A stretch of 64,000 nucleotides of DNA from Haloterrigena turkmenica DSM 5511 (GCF_000025325.1 NC_013743.1:1426001-1490000), one strand, 5' to 3'. Positions 25,198 through 33,532 are shown, counted from the stretch's first letter. Notes: generated from the letters alone by a model not told the origin. A program made the numbers and translations.

Positions 25198-25560
25198 ATG
25201 TCACCGCACTCGGATCTCGAAGCGAAATACGCCAGCTGTCCGGTGATCAAGACCCTCGAGGAAGTCGGCTCGCGGTGGCGGTTGACCGTCATTCACGTCC
25301 TCCGAGAGGGCGAACTCCGCTTTAACGAGCTCAAGCGTGCGACGGACGCGAACTCACAGACGCTGTCCCGCGTGCTTGACGACCTCGAGGAGACGGGTTA
25401 CGTCGAGCGGCGAGTCGAGGAGGAGAGCCCGATCGCCGTCTACTACTCGCTGACGCCGAAGGGCGACGACCTCCTCTCGGCGTTCGACGAGATCCTCGAG
25501 TGGGGCGAGAAGTGGATCGACGACGACGACCGCCCCGACGGTGAGGAGAGCGGGGCGTAG
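25198..25560 (+). CDS. HxlR family transcription regulator
   Basis: A 120-aa winged-helix protein with the HxlR signature: CPVIKTLEEVGSRWRLTVIHVLREGELRFNELKRA (residues 14-47), then SQTLSRVLDDLEETGYVERRV and the YSLTPKG wing. The conserved Cys14 is the redox- or aldehyde-sensing cysteine of many members. It is divergent from the NAD(P)H-binding protein, which is probably its target. An acidic C-terminal tail ends the protein. Confidence 0.92.
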   Translation: MSPHSDLEAKYASCPVIKTLEEVGSRWRLTVIHVLREGELRFNELKRATDANSQTLSRVLDDLEETGYVERRVEEESPIAVYYSLTPKGDDLLSAFDEILEWGEKWIDDDDRPDGEESGA

Positions 25561-25777
25561 CGAGACGAGGCGCTCGGTACGCGCCTCGAGCGTCGTATCG
25601 TGTGCGACGGTGCTGTGGCTCCGCAGTTCGATATCTGCGTCGTCGCGGCGCCGCGACTCGACTGCTATGCCCGGGGCTCTGCGACGAGACGGCGTCCGCG
25701 AGAAAAATCGATCTCGGTTGGTGATCGCGACTCGAGAGTCGGACTCGGCTTCGAATTCGAGTCCGAGTACGGACCGA

Positions 25778-26416
25778 TTATTCGGCCGCGACGTCTTCCT
25801 CGTCGACGTCGACCGCGGTCGCTTCCTCTTCGGCGACTTCTTCGGGGTGGGCCTCAAGGGTGGCCTTCTGGATCTCGACGCGACGCAGCGGGTAGATCGT
25901 CTTGGCCTCGCCGTAGATCCCCGAGGAGAGTCGACCCTCGACGACGCTGTCGATGAGCTCCTCGAAGGAGCGCTCGGCGGCGGCCTCCTCGATCATCTCG
26001 ACCATCTGGTTGCGGATGGCCTTCTCCTGGCTCGCGTCGGCCTTCTTGGTCGTGAAGGCGACGGGCTGGATCTGGACGCGGTAGTCGTCCGTCGTGAGGA
26101 CGGTGACGTAGGCCTCGACCTTCGAGGCGCCCCGTCGGACCAGCGACCGCAGGTAGTCCCGGGTCAGGGAGTGCTCGACGAACTCCGTGTACGCCGAGTC
26201 GCTGCCGACGTCGGTGATCTTGAAGGTCAGCTTGGTGTTGTTCTCGCTGGCGTTGTTGTTGAGTTCGCCCAGCGTCGTTTCGATGGTTCGGTCGTAGACC
26301 TTTTCCGGTTCGTCAGCGGGGGTTTCGCCGAGTTCCTGGCGGTCGAACTGCTCGGGTGCCAGGACGGTGTACCACCGCTTCTCCTGTTTCGCGCGTGAAA
26401 CTGATCGTTCACTCAT
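25778..26416 (-). CDS. rps3ae: Small-subunit ribosomal protein eS1 (S3Ae)
   Basis: A 212-aa ribosomal protein shared by archaea and eukaryotes. The start ERSVSRAKQEKRWYTVLAPEQFDRQELGET and the YLRSLVRRGASKVEAYVTVLTTDDYRVQIQPVAFTTKKA core are diagnostic. The C-terminus is highly acidic. Its ATG (26416) overlaps the stop of pcc1 by four bases, so it is the last gene of the operon rps15 - recJ-like - pcc1 - rps3ae. Confidence 0.96.
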   Translation of the reverse strand: MSERSVSRAKQEKRWYTVLAPEQFDRQELGETPADEPEKVYDRTIETTLGELNNNASENNTKLTFKITDVGSDSAYTEFVEHSLTRDYLRSLVRRGASKVEAYVTVLTTDDYRVQIQPVAFTTKKADASQEKAIRNQMVEMIEEAAAERSFEELIDSVVEGRLSSGIYGEAKTIYPLRRVEIQKATLEAHPEEVAEEEATAVDVDEEDVAAE

Positions 26417-26739
26417 GATGTATCTGTAGTGTTACTGTCCGCATCGGACGCGGGCCCCGCGTCCGCTGGTAGCTCGCGCTGTTCCCCTGGGTCCCGTCCG
26501 GAACGGGCCACGTCGATCGCCACCTCGAGATTGACCACGTAGTCGTCGACGTTCGAGTGGAGGCCACCGGTCGCCTCGCGTTCGATGTGCGTGACGACGG
26601 CGCCCTCGGTCTTAGTCTCGGCATCGCCGTCCTCGCGCTCGACGACCGTCTCCATCTCGTCGGTGTTGTCCGGGCGAAGCGCCCGCGCGACGAGTTCGGG
26701 GTCGTCGTGGCGCGTTCGAATGGTCGCGCGCCGACTCAT
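26413..26739 (-). CDS. pcc1: KEOPS complex subunit Pcc1
   Basis: A 108-aa protein that fits Pcc1, the dimer-forming subunit of KEOPS, which makes t6A37 on tRNAs reading ANN codons. The fold is seen in RRATIRTRHDDPELVARALRPDN (strand-helix), the middle strands with THIEREATGGLHSNVDDYVVNLEVAIDVA, and a variable C-terminal tail. The ATG at 26739 overlaps the stop of the upstream recJ-like gene by four bases, and its own stop overlaps the eS1 start by four bases. Location among ribosomal genes is usual for haloarchaea. Confidence 0.88.
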   Translation of the reverse strand: MSRRATIRTRHDDPELVARALRPDNTDEMETVVEREDGDAETKTEGAVVTHIEREATGGLHSNVDDYVVNLEVAIDVARSGRDPGEQRELPADAGPASDADSNTTDTS

Positions 26740-27929
26740 CGTCGGTCCCTCACGATCTGTATGAGCGTCGACTCGTCTACGCCGGGATCGTACCGTAGGT
26801 AGCCGCGGCGGCGGCCGCCGTCGTAGGCGACCCCCTCGATCCCGACCTCCTCGAGTTCGCGTGCGACCGCCTCGACGGTCGCCCCCAGCGGCTCGCCGCC
26901 GCGGGTGGCGATCGCCGCCTCGCCGTCGGCGACGGCGAGGACGGTCGATTCCGGCGACCGGTAGGCCGCGGCGATCCGGGCGACCGCTTCGACGGGGCCG
27001 TCGTCGACGCCGACGACGAACAGCCCGTCGTAGCGTCCCGTCGAGCCGGCTTCGAGCGCCGCGTGGGCGCGTCGGCCGTGCTCGCGCCAGGCGTCCAGTG
27101 CCGGCTCGCGGGCGTCGTGGCCCATCGCGAGCGCGGCGCCGGTGCCCGGCTCGGTGCGGGCGGTCGCCTCGAGGACGTCCGCGTAGCCGCCGATCGTCGC
27201 GAACGGCGCGTCGGCCGTCGCGTACGGCCGTAGCACGCGCTGGACCGTCTCGGCCGCGGCCGGTACCGCCTCGTCGTCGCCGACGATATCGAGGGCGACG
27301 GCGGAGCCGATCGTCCGGTGGGCGTCCGAATCGAACGCGTCCGGCGCGGCGAGGTCGACGCCGAGTTCCTCGAGCGCGGTCCGCGTCGCGCTCAGGTCGC
27401 CCGACCACGGCGCGCGAAGGCGCGTCGAGTGGGCGAGACCGTCGACCGGATCGGTCGTCGGCACCGCGACGCCCGGTCGGCGATCGACCAGGCCCTGCGT
27501 CCGCGCGGCCTCGAGGACCCACTCGCTCTCGCCGGCACCGGGTTCGACGCCAGCGGCCACGAGCCCCGCGAGCGCGAGGACGTGATCCGGCGACGCCTCG
27601 AGGCCGCGAACGGCCTCGAGCGCCGCGAGCGTGGCGGGTCGGTCGTCAGTATCGAGCCGCGTCGCGTCCGCGTCGACGGCGCCGATGGCGACGGTAACGT
27701 CGTCGGCCGCCGCCCGTCGGTCGCGAACGCGCTCGGTTCGGTCGGCGACCGTGGGGCCGACGCTCACCTGGAACGGCGTCCCGCGGTCGGCCAGGGCCCG
27801 CGCGAGCAGGCCGCTGGCCGCCAGCGCGTCGCCGTCGGCGCGCGCGACGAGGTGGACGAAGCCGGCGCTCCCGATCGCCTCCGCGGCGGGGGCAGACGCC
27901 GGCTCGGCGGACCGACTATCGGTGGCCAT
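26736..27929 (-). CDS. RecJ-like DHH-superfamily protein, active site partly lost
   Basis: A 397-aa protein in the position where haloarchaeal operons carry a recJ-like exonuclease gene. The first motif is reduced to ADGDALAASGLL (Asp32, Asp34), lacking the His of the usual H-x-D-x-D pattern, and no DHH triplet is visible in the following 100 residues. The C-terminal half holds a DHHA1-like region with GGEPLG and YDGGRRRGYLRY. It may be an inactive scaffold, in the manner of Cdc45, rather than a nuclease; that is inference. It overlaps pcc1 by four bases and follows rps15 by 15 bases. Confidence 0.75.
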   Translation of the reverse strand: MATDSRSAEPASAPAAEAIGSAGFVHLVARADGDALAASGLLARALADRGTPFQVSVGPTVADRTERVRDRRAAADDVTVAIGAVDADATRLDTDDRPATLAALEAVRGLEASPDHVLALAGLVAAGVEPGAGESEWVLEAARTQGLVDRRPGVAVPTTDPVDGLAHSTRLRAPWSGDLSATRTALEELGVDLAAPDAFDSDAHRTIGSAVALDIVGDDEAVPAAAETVQRVLRPYATADAPFATIGGYADVLEATARTEPGTGAALAMGHDAREPALDAWREHGRRAHAALEAGSTGRYDGLFVVGVDDGPVEAVARIAAAYRSPESTVLAVADGEAAIATRGGEPLGATVEAVARELEEVGIEGVAYDGGRRRGYLRYDPGVDESTLIQIVRDRR

Positions 27930-27944
27930 CTAGATTCGGTGGGG

Positions 27945-28415
27945 TTACTCCTCGTCGAGGAGCTCTTTCGCGACGTCGTAGGAGTACGTGAAGTCCGGCT
28001 CGACTTCGTCGCCGCGGTAGTAGTCGACGAGGCGTCGGACCTTCGACTCCGTGTTCTGCAGGGCGCGCTTGTTCTGGTAGTCCTGCGGGTTCTGCTGGAT
28101 GTGCTCGCGCAGGCGCACGGCGCGTTCCATCAGGTTGTAGAGGTCCTCGGGGAACTCCGATCGCGCGTCGTTCTCCTCGAGGATCTCGGTGATCTTCTTC
28201 CCGGTCGCCAGCTTGACGTCCGGGACGGGCGTGCCCGTGACACCTTCGTCACGCAGCTTCATCCCGATCTGACTGGGATCGTAGCCCTGCTCTGCCAGTT
28301 CGACGACGCGGGCTTCGATATCGTCCGCGTCGACGTCGCTCCACTCCGGCGGGTCGTCTGCCGTCGGCTTGTCCGATCCGGACGAGCCGCGACGGCGGGT
28401 GTGCATTCGTGCCAT
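27945..28415 (-). CDS. rps15: Small-subunit ribosomal protein uS15
   Basis: A 156-aa archaeal-type uS15. The N-terminal archaeal/eukaryotic extension MARMHTRRRGSSGSDKP, the SQIGMKLRDEGVTGTPVPDVKLATGKKI stretch and the C-terminal LREHIQQNPQDYQNKRALQNTESKVRRLVDYYR helices are characteristic. The start is ATG 28415. It is the first gene of the operon with recJ-like, pcc1 and rps3ae; 280 bp upstream separates it from the acyl-CoA synthetase gene. Confidence 0.97.
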   Translation of the reverse strand: MARMHTRRRGSSGSDKPTADDPPEWSDVDADDIEARVVELAEQGYDPSQIGMKLRDEGVTGTPVPDVKLATGKKITEILEENDARSEFPEDLYNLMERAVRLREHIQQNPQDYQNKRALQNTESKVRRLVDYYRGDEVEPDFTYSYDVAKELLDEE

Positions 28416-28694
28416 TGGTGAGGATAGGAACCGCACTGACCGCTGAAGTCGTGTGACAGTCGCCGCTGCGACCGTCCGTGCACTTCCGCAATCCCAAGCC
28501 GTCCGAAACAGTGGACGGCGCAGTCAGATTTGCGGCCGTGCGCTTCCCACCAGTGTCTTCGCTCGGACGGACTAAAGGGTTTCTAGACTGGCTTCCTCGA
28601 ACCGTAGCTGGTCGGTGCTCGAATGGTGGGTGGTGTTCTCGAGCGATCCAGTAGTGAAAGTGTGGAGTGCGATCGCGGTCAGTCGAGCGATCAA

Positions 28695-30293
28695 TTACTG
28701 CTGTCCCACGCGCGTCTCCTCTTCGTCCCAGTACTCCTCGCGGAGTTCGTACTTCTGGACCTTGCCGGTCGCGGTCTCGGGGAGATCTTCAACGAAGTCG
28801 ACGCTCGAGGGCTTCTTGTAGCCCGCGAGGTGCTCGCCGACGAACTCGAGGATCTCGTCCTCGGTCGGCTCGGCGCCGCTTCGCGGGACGACCAGGGCCT
28901 TCGGCGTCTCGCCCCACTTCTCGCTCGGGACCGGAATGACCGCGGCCTTTCCGACGTCGGGGTGGTCGTAGAGGACGTCCTCGACCTCGATGCTCGAGAT
29001 GTTCTCGCCGCCGGAGATGATGATGTCCTTCTTGCGGTCCTGGATCGCGACCATCCCGTCCTCATCGATCGTCGCGAGGTCGCCGGTGTGGAAGTAGCCC
29101 TCGAGGCGCGCGGTGAACGCCTCCTCGGTGGCGTCGGGCTTCTCGAGGTAGCGGTCCATCACCTGGTTGCCGCGGACGACGATCTCGCCGATGGTCTCGC
29201 CGTCCCGCGGGACGTCCGCGCCGTCCTCGTCGACGACCCGGACGTCGGTACAGAGCGTCTGACTTCCCTGTTTGACCTTGAGTTCGCGGCCGCGCTCGGC
29301 GAGCCGGCGCGGCGAGTTGCTCGTCGTGATGATCGGCGCGGTCTCGGTGAGCCCGTAGATGTGGATGATCCGCCAGCCGAACTCGTCCTCGACGGTCTCG
29401 ATGGTGGCCGTGGCGGGGGCCGAGCCGGCGGTCGCGATTCGGACGTCGCGGTCGCCGGTGGTCTCGAGGTCGGGGTGTTCCTCGTGGTACTGAATCAGGT
29501 TGTTCAGCACCGTCGGTGCGCCGCACATGAACGAGACGTCGTACTCGCGCACGCGCTCGAAGACGCCCGCGGCGTCGAAGGTCCGCTGGCAGACGTGGGT
29601 CCCGCCCGTGCCCGTGATCGCGTAGGTGTGCCCCCAGCCGTTGCAGTGAAACATCGGCAGCGTCCAGAGGTAGGTGTCGTCGTCCCGGATCTCCATGTGC
29701 TGGTTGAGCACCAGCGCGTGCCAGTGCTCGGTACGGTGGGTGCGGACGACGCCCTTCGGATCGCCCGTCGTCCCCGAGGTGTAGTTGATGCTGGCGTCGT
29801 CGTCCTCGCTGATCTCGGGACGGTCGGGTTCCTCGGTGGGCTGGCCCTCGAGGAACTCCTCGTAGTCGGCCCACTCTCCCTCGATCTCGTCGGCCCGATA
29901 CCCGACGAACGTGTCCGCCGGAATCGTGTCGCGGATCGCCTCGATCTTCTCGGCGTAGTCGTAGTCCGCGACGATCGTGTTCGCCGCGCAGTCCTCGAGG
30001 ATGTACTCGTACTCGCCCGAGACCAGCCGGTAGTTCAGTGGGACGAACACCGCGCCCAGCTTGTTGGTCGCGTACAGCGTCTCGATGAAGTAGTGCGTGT
30101 TCGGCGCGAGCAAGGCGACGCGGTCCCCCTGTTCGACGCCACTGTCCTCGAGGGCGTGTGCGAGCCGGTTTACGCGGTCGTTGACCTCTTCGTAGGTGTA
30201 CTCGGTCCCGTCGTGGGCGACGACGCCGGTGACGTCACCGTAGCTGTCAACCGCCCGCTCGAGGAAGTCCGTGGTGAGCATCTCCCGTTTCAT
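28695..30293 (-). CDS. Acyl-CoA synthetase (AMP-forming)
   Basis: Adenylate-forming enzyme of 532 aa activating a carboxylic acid to its CoA thioester. Core motifs are present: YTSGTTGDPKG near residue 178 (P-loop), YGLTETAP near residue 304, GYFHTGDL near residue 402, DRKKDIIISGGENIS near residue 421 and the C-terminal lysine region GKVQKYEL near 513. The pattern fits medium- or long-chain fatty acid ligases. The start is ATG 30293 (MKREMLTTDFLERAV). It is a single gene whose promoter lies between it and tRNA-Ala. Confidence 0.92.
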   Translation of the reverse strand: MKREMLTTDFLERAVDSYGDVTGVVAHDGTEYTYEEVNDRVNRLAHALEDSGVEQGDRVALLAPNTHYFIETLYATNKLGAVFVPLNYRLVSGEYEYILEDCAANTIVADYDYAEKIEAIRDTIPADTFVGYRADEIEGEWADYEEFLEGQPTEEPDRPEISEDDDASINYTSGTTGDPKGVVRTHRTEHWHALVLNQHMEIRDDDTYLWTLPMFHCNGWGHTYAITGTGGTHVCQRTFDAAGVFERVREYDVSFMCGAPTVLNNLIQYHEEHPDLETTGDRDVRIATAGSAPATATIETVEDEFGWRIIHIYGLTETAPIITTSNSPRRLAERGRELKVKQGSQTLCTDVRVVDEDGADVPRDGETIGEIVVRGNQVMDRYLEKPDATEEAFTARLEGYFHTGDLATIDEDGMVAIQDRKKDIIISGGENISSIEVEDVLYDHPDVGKAAVIPVPSEKWGETPKALVVPRSGAEPTEDEILEFVGEHLAGYKKPSSVDFVEDLPETATGKVQKYELREEYWDEEETRVGQQ

Positions 30294-30444
30294 TCTGTGG
30301 TACCCGTTACCACTGACCACGTAATGGGTCAAATGTTTACTCCCGCCTTCCAGCGAGTACCAGGGTGGTGTGCTAATACGTGGGATGGCTCGAGCGTTTC
30401 GAGGGGTTTATCTATTCCCGCGGAAAATGGAGGAATGCGTACGA

Positions 30445-30516
30445 GGGCTCGTAGATCAGAGGTAGATCACTCCCTTGGCATGGGAGAGGCCCCGGGTTCA
30501 AATCCCGGCGAGTCCA
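30445..30516 (+). tRNA. tRNA-Ala (anticodon GGC)
   Basis: A full cloverleaf can be drawn. The acceptor stem is GGGCTCG/CGAGTCC with one G-U pair, the D arm is built on GATC...GATC, the anticodon arm is CTCCC-TTGGCAT-GGGAG with anticodon GGC at the centre of the loop, and the T arm is CCGGG-TTCAAAT-CCCGG. The discriminator is A at 30516, and CCA is not encoded after it. A tyrosine integrase gene ends 87 bp downstream, so the tRNA 3' part is probably the attachment site of the island. Confidence 0.95.
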
Positions 30517-30602
30517 TACAATTCTGGCGTTTCAGGCGTTTTACTTCCCGAATTCTGGGTTTAAGCAATCAGCGACAACTGCTGATTGCTGTCTCCAGAT
30601 TC

Positions 30603-31610
30603 CTAGAGGTCTTCGATGAAGTCACGTCGCTGCTCCATCTTTGCTCGGTCCGTGCGTCGGTCGTAGTGGTGTTCGAGACCCTCCGGTGAAACGTCACACC
30701 GGTCGCTAACGATTCGCTCCGGGACACCTTCTCGGAGCTGATGGGTGATCGCACCGCGTCGGATCGTGTGTGGCGAGAGGCTACTGGGACACTCCGAGTA
30801 GTGACCGTACTTGCGTGCCTCACAGTCCATCGGATCACGATCGTGGGGACAGTCCCCAATCATACAGGGCTGGGTGAGCCGGTACACCTCCGAGCGAATC
30901 TGACTCGAACTCAACCGACCTTGATCGCTCGTCACCAGCGGTTGGCGGCCGTGGTCATCAGTGATGTCGTGCCGATGGAATCGGATGTACTCATCGAGTA
31001 CACCGCAGTAGTAGTCGTCGAGTGCGATCGCCCGTTCAGCCGGTTCCTGATTCTTGAGTGGCGTTCCCGTTCCGGGTCGATGGCGGAGCCAGAAACACTG
31101 TCCGTCGGGTTCGTAGTCCTCGAGATCGATCGCACGGAGGCTCCCGAGGCGAATCCCCGTATGCCAGAGGATCGCGACGAGAACGTGTTCGCGGCTCGCA
31201 CGCTTGTACCGCTCGAGATAGCCGAGTATCTTCTCCGCCTGCTCGGGCTCAAGCAGTTCGTCACGTGCGTCTTCATCGCGATCGACCTCGGGAAGTTTCA
31301 CCCGTTCACGCATTCCCGATTCAACGGCATCGATCGAGGCACAGAACTCGAGGAAGACGCGAATCGTCGCCAGTTGCCCGCGGAGCGTGACGAGGTTGAT
31401 GTCCTGCTGGCGCCAGACGCGGTAACGGTGTAAGTCTCGTCCGGAGAGGTCGTTGAGGTTCTCGAGGCCGACTTTTTCGCACCACTCGACGAAGGAATTG
31501 AGTCGGTAGTTGTGATTCTGGAGGGTCTTTTCGCTTAGCTCTGGCTCCCGGTGAGCGACGTAGCATTCGACCGCCTCTCGAGGTGTAATTGGCTCGAGAT
31601 CGTCGCTCAT
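30603..31610 (-). CDS. Tyrosine recombinase / integrase
   Basis: Site-specific recombinase of 335 aa. Residues 8-105 are a SAM-like core-binding domain (TPREAVECYVAHREPELSEKTLQNHNYRLNSFVEW). The catalytic domain shows Arg154 in HTGIRLGSL, a lysine near 186, His281-x2-Arg284 in SPHTIRRG and the nucleophile Tyr316 in EHHYDRR. Four cysteines (249, 254, 263, 274) form a zinc-knuckle-like insert often seen in haloarchaeal integrases. The gene reads toward tRNA-Ala, the usual position of an integrase at an attL site. It appears intact. Confidence 0.92.
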   Translation of the reverse strand: MSDDLEPITPREAVECYVAHREPELSEKTLQNHNYRLNSFVEWCEKVGLENLNDLSGRDLHRYRVWRQQDINLVTLRGQLATIRVFLEFCASIDAVESGMRERVKLPEVDRDEDARDELLEPEQAEKILGYLERYKRASREHVLVAILWHTGIRLGSLRAIDLEDYEPDGQCFWLRHRPGTGTPLKNQEPAERAIALDDYYCGVLDEYIRFHRHDITDDHGRQPLVTSDQGRLSSSQIRSEVYRLTQPCMIGDCPHDRDPMDCEARKYGHYSECPSSLSPHTIRRGAITHQLREGVPERIVSDRCDVSPEGLEHHYDRRTDRAKMEQRRDFIEDL

Positions 31611-31710
31611 ACGTTCTCGAGACCCCCGTATTGACCGTCGTCACTGTCTGCTTGAGCACCGCAGGCGTAGCGGTCGTCAGACCTTTTGGCTGGCGATACC
31701 TCCTGCCGTG

Positions 31711-31840
31711 CGTGGGGTGTCGTCCCCACGGAAGTTCCGCGATTCATTCCGGATCACCGGAGCTACCTTTCGGGCGGCGTTGCAGCGCCGCCCAGCCTCG
31801 CATTCCGATGAGAGTCATCTTCAGCCGAGTCGGTAGCTCC
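31711..31840. repeat. Structured element with nested inverted repeats (possible IS end or MITE)
   Basis: Three pairings lie together: 31711-31730 (CGTGGGG/CCCCACG, 6-nt loop), 31772-31793 (GGGCGGCG/CGCCGCCC, 6-nt loop) and an outer pair GGAGCTACC (31759-31767) with GGTAGCTCC (31832-31840) enclosing the second hairpin. Subterminal hairpins of this sort mark ends of IS200/IS605-type elements or their non-autonomous relatives. No transposase is nearby, so a remnant is the best reading. Confidence 0.45.
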
Positions 31841-31863
31841 TTAGTTCTGAATATAGTCCAATA

Positions 31864-31877
31864 TTGCATAAATGCAA
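31864..31877. promoter_or_regulatory. Dyad TTGCAT-AA-ATGCAA ahead of the phiH1-like regulator
   Basis: A perfect 6-bp dyad lies about 80 bases before the regulator start, within an AT-rich promoter-like stretch that continues GTATGTATTATAG. It fits an operator for a winged-helix dimer; autoregulation is inference. Confidence 0.4.
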
Positions 31878-31958
31878 CGAGTATGTATTATAGAATAGAC
31901 CTCTATTGAACGGGGAAAGCATGAGTAATAGGTAAGCCCATGCTGAACCGACGATACG

Positions 31959-32270
31959 ATGAGAAAATCGGGAACATGGATGACGATCTGGGACGATCGA
32001 ATTCTCGAGACGCTACGGAAAGAAGGGGGGAAACCAGTCGGAGAGTTAGCGGAAGAAGACGGTATTAGAATCTCTCACTCCTCTGTTTCTCGCCGGTGTA
32101 AAAAACTCGCAGAGCATGGACTCTTGACTCCCCTCGGAAATGGAGTCTACACGATCACAGACAGCGGGAAGGCGTATCTCGACGAAGAGTACGATGCTGA
32201 AAACGACGTCTACCTGAACGGAAACGGATCGAGAGACGGCCAAACTGCAAGTCAAACCTCTGAATCGTGA
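31959..32270 (+). CDS. PhiH1 repressor-like winged-helix regulator
   Basis: A 103-aa DNA-binding protein resembling the repressor of halovirus phiH1 and its many haloarchaeal relatives. TIWDDRILETLRKEGGKPVGELAEEDGIRISHSSVSRRCKKLAEHGLLTPLGNGVYTITDSGKAYLDEE (residues 9-78) covers the whole winged helix. The polar C-terminal tail follows. The stop TGA (32268) is followed in the same frame by a second, decayed copy of the domain. A second ATG within the first codons (MTIWDD, 31980) is an equally possible start. Confidence 0.85.
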   Translation: MRKSGTWMTIWDDRILETLRKEGGKPVGELAEEDGIRISHSSVSRRCKKLAEHGLLTPLGNGVYTITDSGKAYLDEEYDAENDVYLNGNGSRDGQTASQTSES

Positions 32271-32543
32271 CGGAACGGAAGCACGCTCGATGAACGAATC
32301 CTCGAGCATTTAGCGGAGGATTCGTGGTCGACACCTCGTTGTATGTCTCGAGTCGTCGATCTCACTGCATCTCGCGGACGGATGGAGGAACGGTGTCTGT
32401 TGCTTTGTCAGGTTAGACTGATTACCCCGATCGTCGAGGATAGCAATATGTACGAGATCACCTGTGAGGGCCAGGAATATCTCGATAGGAAACTCGACGT
32501 TGAGAATCGACCGACTCCCTCGCCTCAAGCGCTTCAGGGATAG
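32271..32543 (+). pseudogene. Decayed second phiH1 repressor-like domain, in frame after TGA
   Basis: Directly after the TGA at 32268-32270, and in the same frame, the codons read ...STLDERILEHLAEDSWSTP... and later ...GRMEERCLLLCQVRLITPIVEDSNMYEITCEGQEYLDRKL, parallel to the upstream protein (WDDRILETLRKEGGKP, SRRCKKLAEHGLLTPLGNGVYTITDSGKAYLDEE). There is no start codon before the first helix; the only ATG (32343) would delete it. The recognition helix is also degenerate. It is either a broken tandem duplicate or the second half of a once-fused protein. Confidence 0.75.
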
Positions 32544-32587
32544 CATTGCCAATAGGTTAATTTGATAGAAAAGTAGACAATGAGTCG

Positions 32588-33217
32588 ATGGAGCAGGACG
32601 ACCTATCTGATATTCAAACCGAAGCACGGAGTCAAAATTTAGTTCGTGCTATTGAGCGGTTCATTCGGGTACTGAACAAACAGGCGGGGGAGAAGCACGC
32701 TGCGAAGGTTATTCTCGAGGGAGCGGTTCTCCAAGGTAGCAAACTCGAGCAGAAGCCGGAGCGATTTATCGAGGAGGAATTGATCGAGCCAGTGATGCAG
32801 GTTCTCGGGTATGAACCTCGATTTCAGCCAACTGGCTTCAATGGACTTGGTGGCCGTTATCCGGACTTCACCGCACTAAACCTCGATATCACGAACTTCG
32901 GTGAGGTAAAAAAACCAGGCCGAATTCAGAACGCTCGAAAAGAGTCGTTCGAATACCTGCAGATGGCTACTAACCGGCCGATCGTCGGTATTGCTACCGA
33001 CGGCTTTGTCTGGATACTCCATACTGCAACTGATCCCGAGGAAGAGCCAGCGTACACGCATCACGTTACCCTTCATGATCTCTTCGAAAAGATCCGACTC
33101 GAGCAGACGCAGCCAAATGCCAAGCGCCGATCTCGCACTCACCTTCGTGATCTCTCTCAAAAGTTTGTGAGTCAGTTCAATGCTAGCCACGTAGAAGAGC
33201 TTGTTATCGATAACTAA
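32588..33217 (+). CDS. Orphan type I restriction HsdR N-terminal-like nuclease domain
   Basis: A 209-aa protein that consists only of a PD-(D/E)XK nuclease domain of the HSDR_N/type IV restriction kind. ERFIEEELIEPVMQVLGYEPRFQP (59-82) is the leading helix. Pro92-Asp93 in RYPDF and Glu106-Val-Lys108 in FGEVKKPG are the catalytic residues, and the helix with YLQMATNRPIVGIATDGFVW follows. No helicase, methyltransferase or specificity gene is nearby. Stand-alone nucleases of this type occur in haloarchaeal elements and may act against foreign DNA; that role is inference. Confidence 0.8.
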   Translation: MEQDDLSDIQTEARSQNLVRAIERFIRVLNKQAGEKHAAKVILEGAVLQGSKLEQKPERFIEEELIEPVMQVLGYEPRFQPTGFNGLGGRYPDFTALNLDITNFGEVKKPGRIQNARKESFEYLQMATNRPIVGIATDGFVWILHTATDPEEEPAYTHHVTLHDLFEKIRLEQTQPNAKRRSRTHLRDLSQKFVSQFNASHVEELVIDN

Positions 33218-33532
33218 GTTTGAAACGGCGTATCAACGCAGTTGATTATACGACCCTCATAGCCAATCGACCTTACCACGCTCTATCGTCGGCCGCCTCA
33301 AGAATCTTAATGAAGAGCCTTAGTCATCGGTTTCCTTGATGGAGTCCCATCCAGATATCGATGCCTCAAAACGATTGTTGCTCCGTTAATTACTTGATCT
33401 GTATCGATCGCTACTCTATGATCGCTCGTCCGACTCTACTCTGATTCTCGAACACTCTATACTCGAATGAGTTTGTAAACTGAAACTCAGATATGCAGAA
33501 CTGTTTTTATTATTGATCACATCATAACGTCT
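33218..33532. other. 315-bp intergenic region in the island
   Basis: No gene or clear repeat. The DNA is AT-rich. The run TTTTTATTA at 33504-33512, 21-29 bases before the next start, is a good TATA-like element for a leaderless transcript. Confidence 0.6.

Larger units (their letters stand above)
31611..31958. other. 348-bp non-coding region with nested inverted repeats
   Basis: No gene is supported. The stretch 31711-31840 holds nested inverted repeats, and 31850-31958 is very AT-rich with TATTATAG and the dyad TTGCAT-AA-ATGCAA, suitable as promoter and operator of the regulator gene at 31959. The rest shows nothing. Confidence 0.65.

Noticed and set aside
28623-30689. Very long open frame (688 codons) on the + strand opposite the acyl-CoA synthetase
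   Set aside because: It is antisense to a gene with full adenylate-forming motifs, runs straight through the tRNA-Ala gene and into the integrase, and has a Val/Arg/Asp-biased composition typical of shadows in GC-rich DNA.
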